Program-made: the position numbers and the translations under genes | NCBI RefSeq assembly: GCF_014640975.1 | Contig: NZ_BMHO01000001.1 | Span: 2,180,166 to 2,244,165, forward strand | DNA from: Microbacterium faecale | GTDB lineage: Bacteria > Actinomycetota > Actinomycetes > Actinomycetales > Microbacteriaceae | Direction of reading: 5' to 3' | Length of the DNA stretch: 64,000 bases | Notes under the pieces: generated by a model | Database searches by the model: none | What the model was told of the DNA's origin: nothing | What the model saw: the letters and a program-made list of their open reading frames with translations, nothing else | In this document: positions 62,393 to 64,000 of the stretch, piece by piece | Layout of the letters: the number at the start of each line of letters is the position of its first letter | Numbering within the stretch: the first letter of the stretch is position 1

Positions 62393-64000
62393 TGTGAGCT
62401 TGCGGTGGGTGGTGCGGTGCGGACGCGCGGCGTCCGGTCCGAGGCGGTCGATCTTGTTCTGCTCGTACGCCTCGAAGTTGCCCTCGAACCAGTACCAGTT
62501 CGCAGGGTTCTCCGCCGTGCCCTCATACGCGAGGATGTGCGTCGCGATGCGGTCCAGGAACCACCGGTCGTGCGTGACGACCACGGCACAGCCCGGGAAC
62601 TCCAGCAGCGCGTTCTCGAGCGACTGCAGGGTCTCGACGTCGAGGTCGTTGGTCGGTTCGTCGAGCAGCAGCACATTGCCGCCCTGCTTCAGCGTGAGCG
62701 CGAGGTTGAGACGGTTGCGCTCACCGCCGGACAGCACGCCGGACTTCTTCTGCTGGTCAGGCCCCTTGAAGCCGAACTTCGACACGTAGGCGCGCGAGGG
62801 GACCTCGGTCTTGCCGACGATCATGATGTCGAGGCCGTCGGAGACGACCTCCCACACGTTCTTCTCGGGATCGATTCCGCCACGCGTCTGGTCGACGTAG
62901 CTGAGCTTGACCGTCTCGCCGACCTTGAGGTCGCCGCCGTCGAGCGGCTCGAGGCCGACGATCGTCTTGAAGAGCGTGGTCTTGCCGACGCCGTTCGGAC
63001 CGATCACGCCGACGATGCCGTTCGGCGGCAGGCTGAAGCTCAGACCCTTGATGAGCGTTCGGTCGTCGAACCCCTTCTCGAGGTTCTTCGCCTCGATCAC
63101 GACGCTGCCGAGACGCGGTCCCGGCGGGATCTGGATCTCTTCGAAGTCGAGTTTGCGGGTGCGCTCGGCCTCCGCAGCCATCTCCTCGTATCGAGCGAGA
63201 CGTGCCTTCGACTTCGCTTGACGCCCCTTGGTGCTGGACCGCACCCACTCCAGCTCGTCCCGGAGACGCTTCTGCAGCTTTGCGTCCTTCTTGCCCTGTA
63301 CGTCGAGACGCTCGGCCTTCTTCTCGAGGTAGGTCGAATAGTTGCCCTCATACGGGTACAGCCGGCCACGATCGACCTCGGCGATCCATTCCGCGACGTG
63401 GTCGAGGAAGTACCGGTCGTGAGTGATCGCGATGACAGCGCCGGAGTATGCCTTCAGGTGCTGTTCAAGCCAGAGCACGCTCTCGGCGTCGAGGTGGTTC
63501 GTCGGCTCGTCGAGCAGCAGCAGGTCGGGCTTCTCGAGCAGCAGCTTGCAGAGCGCGACGCGGCGCTTCTCACCGCCCGAGAGGTGCTCGATCTTGGCGT
63601 CGCCCGGAGGTGTGCGCAGTGCGTCCATCGCCTGCTCGAGCTGGGCGTCGAGGTCCCACGCGTCGGCGTTGTCGATGTCCTCCTGGAGCTTGCCCATCTC
63701 CTCGAGCAGCGCATCGAAGTCGGCGTCCGGCTCCGCCATCAGCGAGGAGATCTCATTGAACCGGTCGATCTTGCCCTTGATCTCGCCGACACCCTCCTGG
63801 ACGTTCTCGAGGACGGTCTTCGACTCGTCCAGCTCGGGCTCCTGCATGAGGATCCCGACCGAGAACCCGGGCGTGAGCGCCGCATCGCCGTTCGAGGGCT
63901 GGTCGAGACCGGCCATGATCTTGAGGATCGTTGATTTTCCGGCGCCGTTGGGACCGACCATGCCGATCTTCGCTCCGGGCAGGAACGACATCGTGACATC
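62384..64000 (-). CDS. ettA: Energy-dependent translational throttle protein EttA, 5' end outside window
   Basis: An ABC-F ATPase that binds the ribosomal E site and gates the first peptide bond according to ATP level. The visible 538 residues hold both ATPase domains: first Walker A MVGPNGAGKSTILKIM and signature LSGGEKRRVALCKLL with LLLLDEPTNHLDAESVLWLE, and second Walker A VIGPNGVGKTTLFKTI and signature LSGGERNRLNLALTL with LLLDEPTNDLDVETL. The linker between them is charged. The frame is open to the edge and reads DVTMSFLPG at 64000-63974, so the N-terminal ~20-25 residues lie beyond the window. Confidence 0.96.
   Translation of the reverse strand, partial: DVTMSFLPGAKIGMVGPNGAGKSTILKIMAGLDQPSNGDAALTPGFSVGILMQEPELDESKTVLENVQEGVGEIKGKIDRFNEISSLMAEPDADFDALLEEMGKLQEDIDNADAWDLDAQLEQAMDALRTPPGDAKIEHLSGGEKRRVALCKLLLEKPDLLLLDEPTNHLDAESVLWLEQHLKAYSGAVIAITHDRYFLDHVAEWIAEVDRGRLYPYEGNYSTYLEKKAERLDVQGKKDAKLQKRLRDELEWVRSSTKGRQAKSKARLARYEEMAAEAERTRKLDFEEIQIPPGPRLGSVVIEAKNLEKGFDDRTLIKGLSFSLPPNGIVGVIGPNGVGKTTLFKTIVGLEPLDGGDLKVGETVKLSYVDQTRGGIDPEKNVWEVVSDGLDIMIVGKTEVPSRAYVSKFGFKGPDQQKKSGVLSGGERNRLNLALTLKQGGNVLLLDEPTNDLDVETLQSLENALLEFPGCAVVVTHDRWFLDRIATHILAYEGTAENPANWYWFEGNFEAYEQNKIDRLGPDAARPHRTTHRKLTRD

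Noticed and set aside
1..64000. CRISPR array, prophage or insertion sequence
   Set aside because: No regularly spaced repeats, transposase, integrase or phage genes were seen on either strand.

Overview
The window is high-GC DNA (roughly 70% by eye) from an actinobacterium. The gene content and order point to Microbacteriaceae, most likely Microbacterium or a close relative; this is an inference from gene families, not a database match. Supporting signs are the rplU-rpmA-obg-proB-proA-nadD-rsfS block ending at a tRNA-Ala gene, two adjacent clpP genes with clpX and tig, an actinobacterial ileS T-box leader, an RNase E/G with a long acidic N-terminus, a VKOR-family protein, IdeR/DtxR-like boxes and many ATGA/GTGA start-stop overlaps. 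There is no CRISPR array, phage, transposase or rRNA.

Left end (1-4.1 kb, minus strand): a tightly coupled nonulosonic (sialic) acid operon. It encodes a bacterial sialyltransferase-like protein, a CMP-sialate synthetase fused to a HAD phosphatase, a sialate synthase lacking the usual C-terminal SAF domain, and a DUF6716-type putative glycosyltransferase that runs off the window. All junctions overlap by 4 bases. This is the most unusual system in the window. Next come a molybdopterin oxidoreductase of the FdhF/YdeP type with its FdhD partner, an FUSC-family membrane protein, trmL, and a divergent locus in which an MMPL transporter gene overlaps a NarL-type two-component system (9-13.6 kb).

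Accessory region (13.7-21.3 kb): a small cupin, a spermidine/putrescine-type ABC importer, a decayed short-chain dehydrogenase relic, an NTF2/SnoaL-like protein and an FUSC gene that lacks its expected first membrane segment. The region ends at tRNA-Ala(GGC). It looks like an acquired and partly eroded segment, although no attachment repeat was found.

Core block (21.4-46.7 kb): rsfS, a single-anchor hypothetical, nadD, proA, proB, obg, rpmA, rplU; DUF4031; RNase E/G; a VKOR-family protein; ndk-DUF4233-folC-ileS with an ileS T-box; an ArsR regulator with a double-SRPBCC protein; valS; clpX, clpP2, clpP1, tig; tRNA-Pro(TGG) and tRNA-Gly(TCC). Several strong hairpin terminators lie between units, one of them a 42-base perfect palindrome.

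Right end (46.7-64 kb): gamma carbonic anhydrase and dps, divergent around two IdeR-like boxes; an amidohydrolase, a Nei-type glycosylase, rpiB and ferrochelatase; pepN with a group II truncated hemoglobin; an unknown conserved protein; an acyl-CoA thioesterase; sufU and sufS; a proVWX-type osmoprotectant importer; and the energy-dependent translational throttle gene ettA, cut by the window edge. Two hairpin repeats with a compensatory base change flank the end of ettA.
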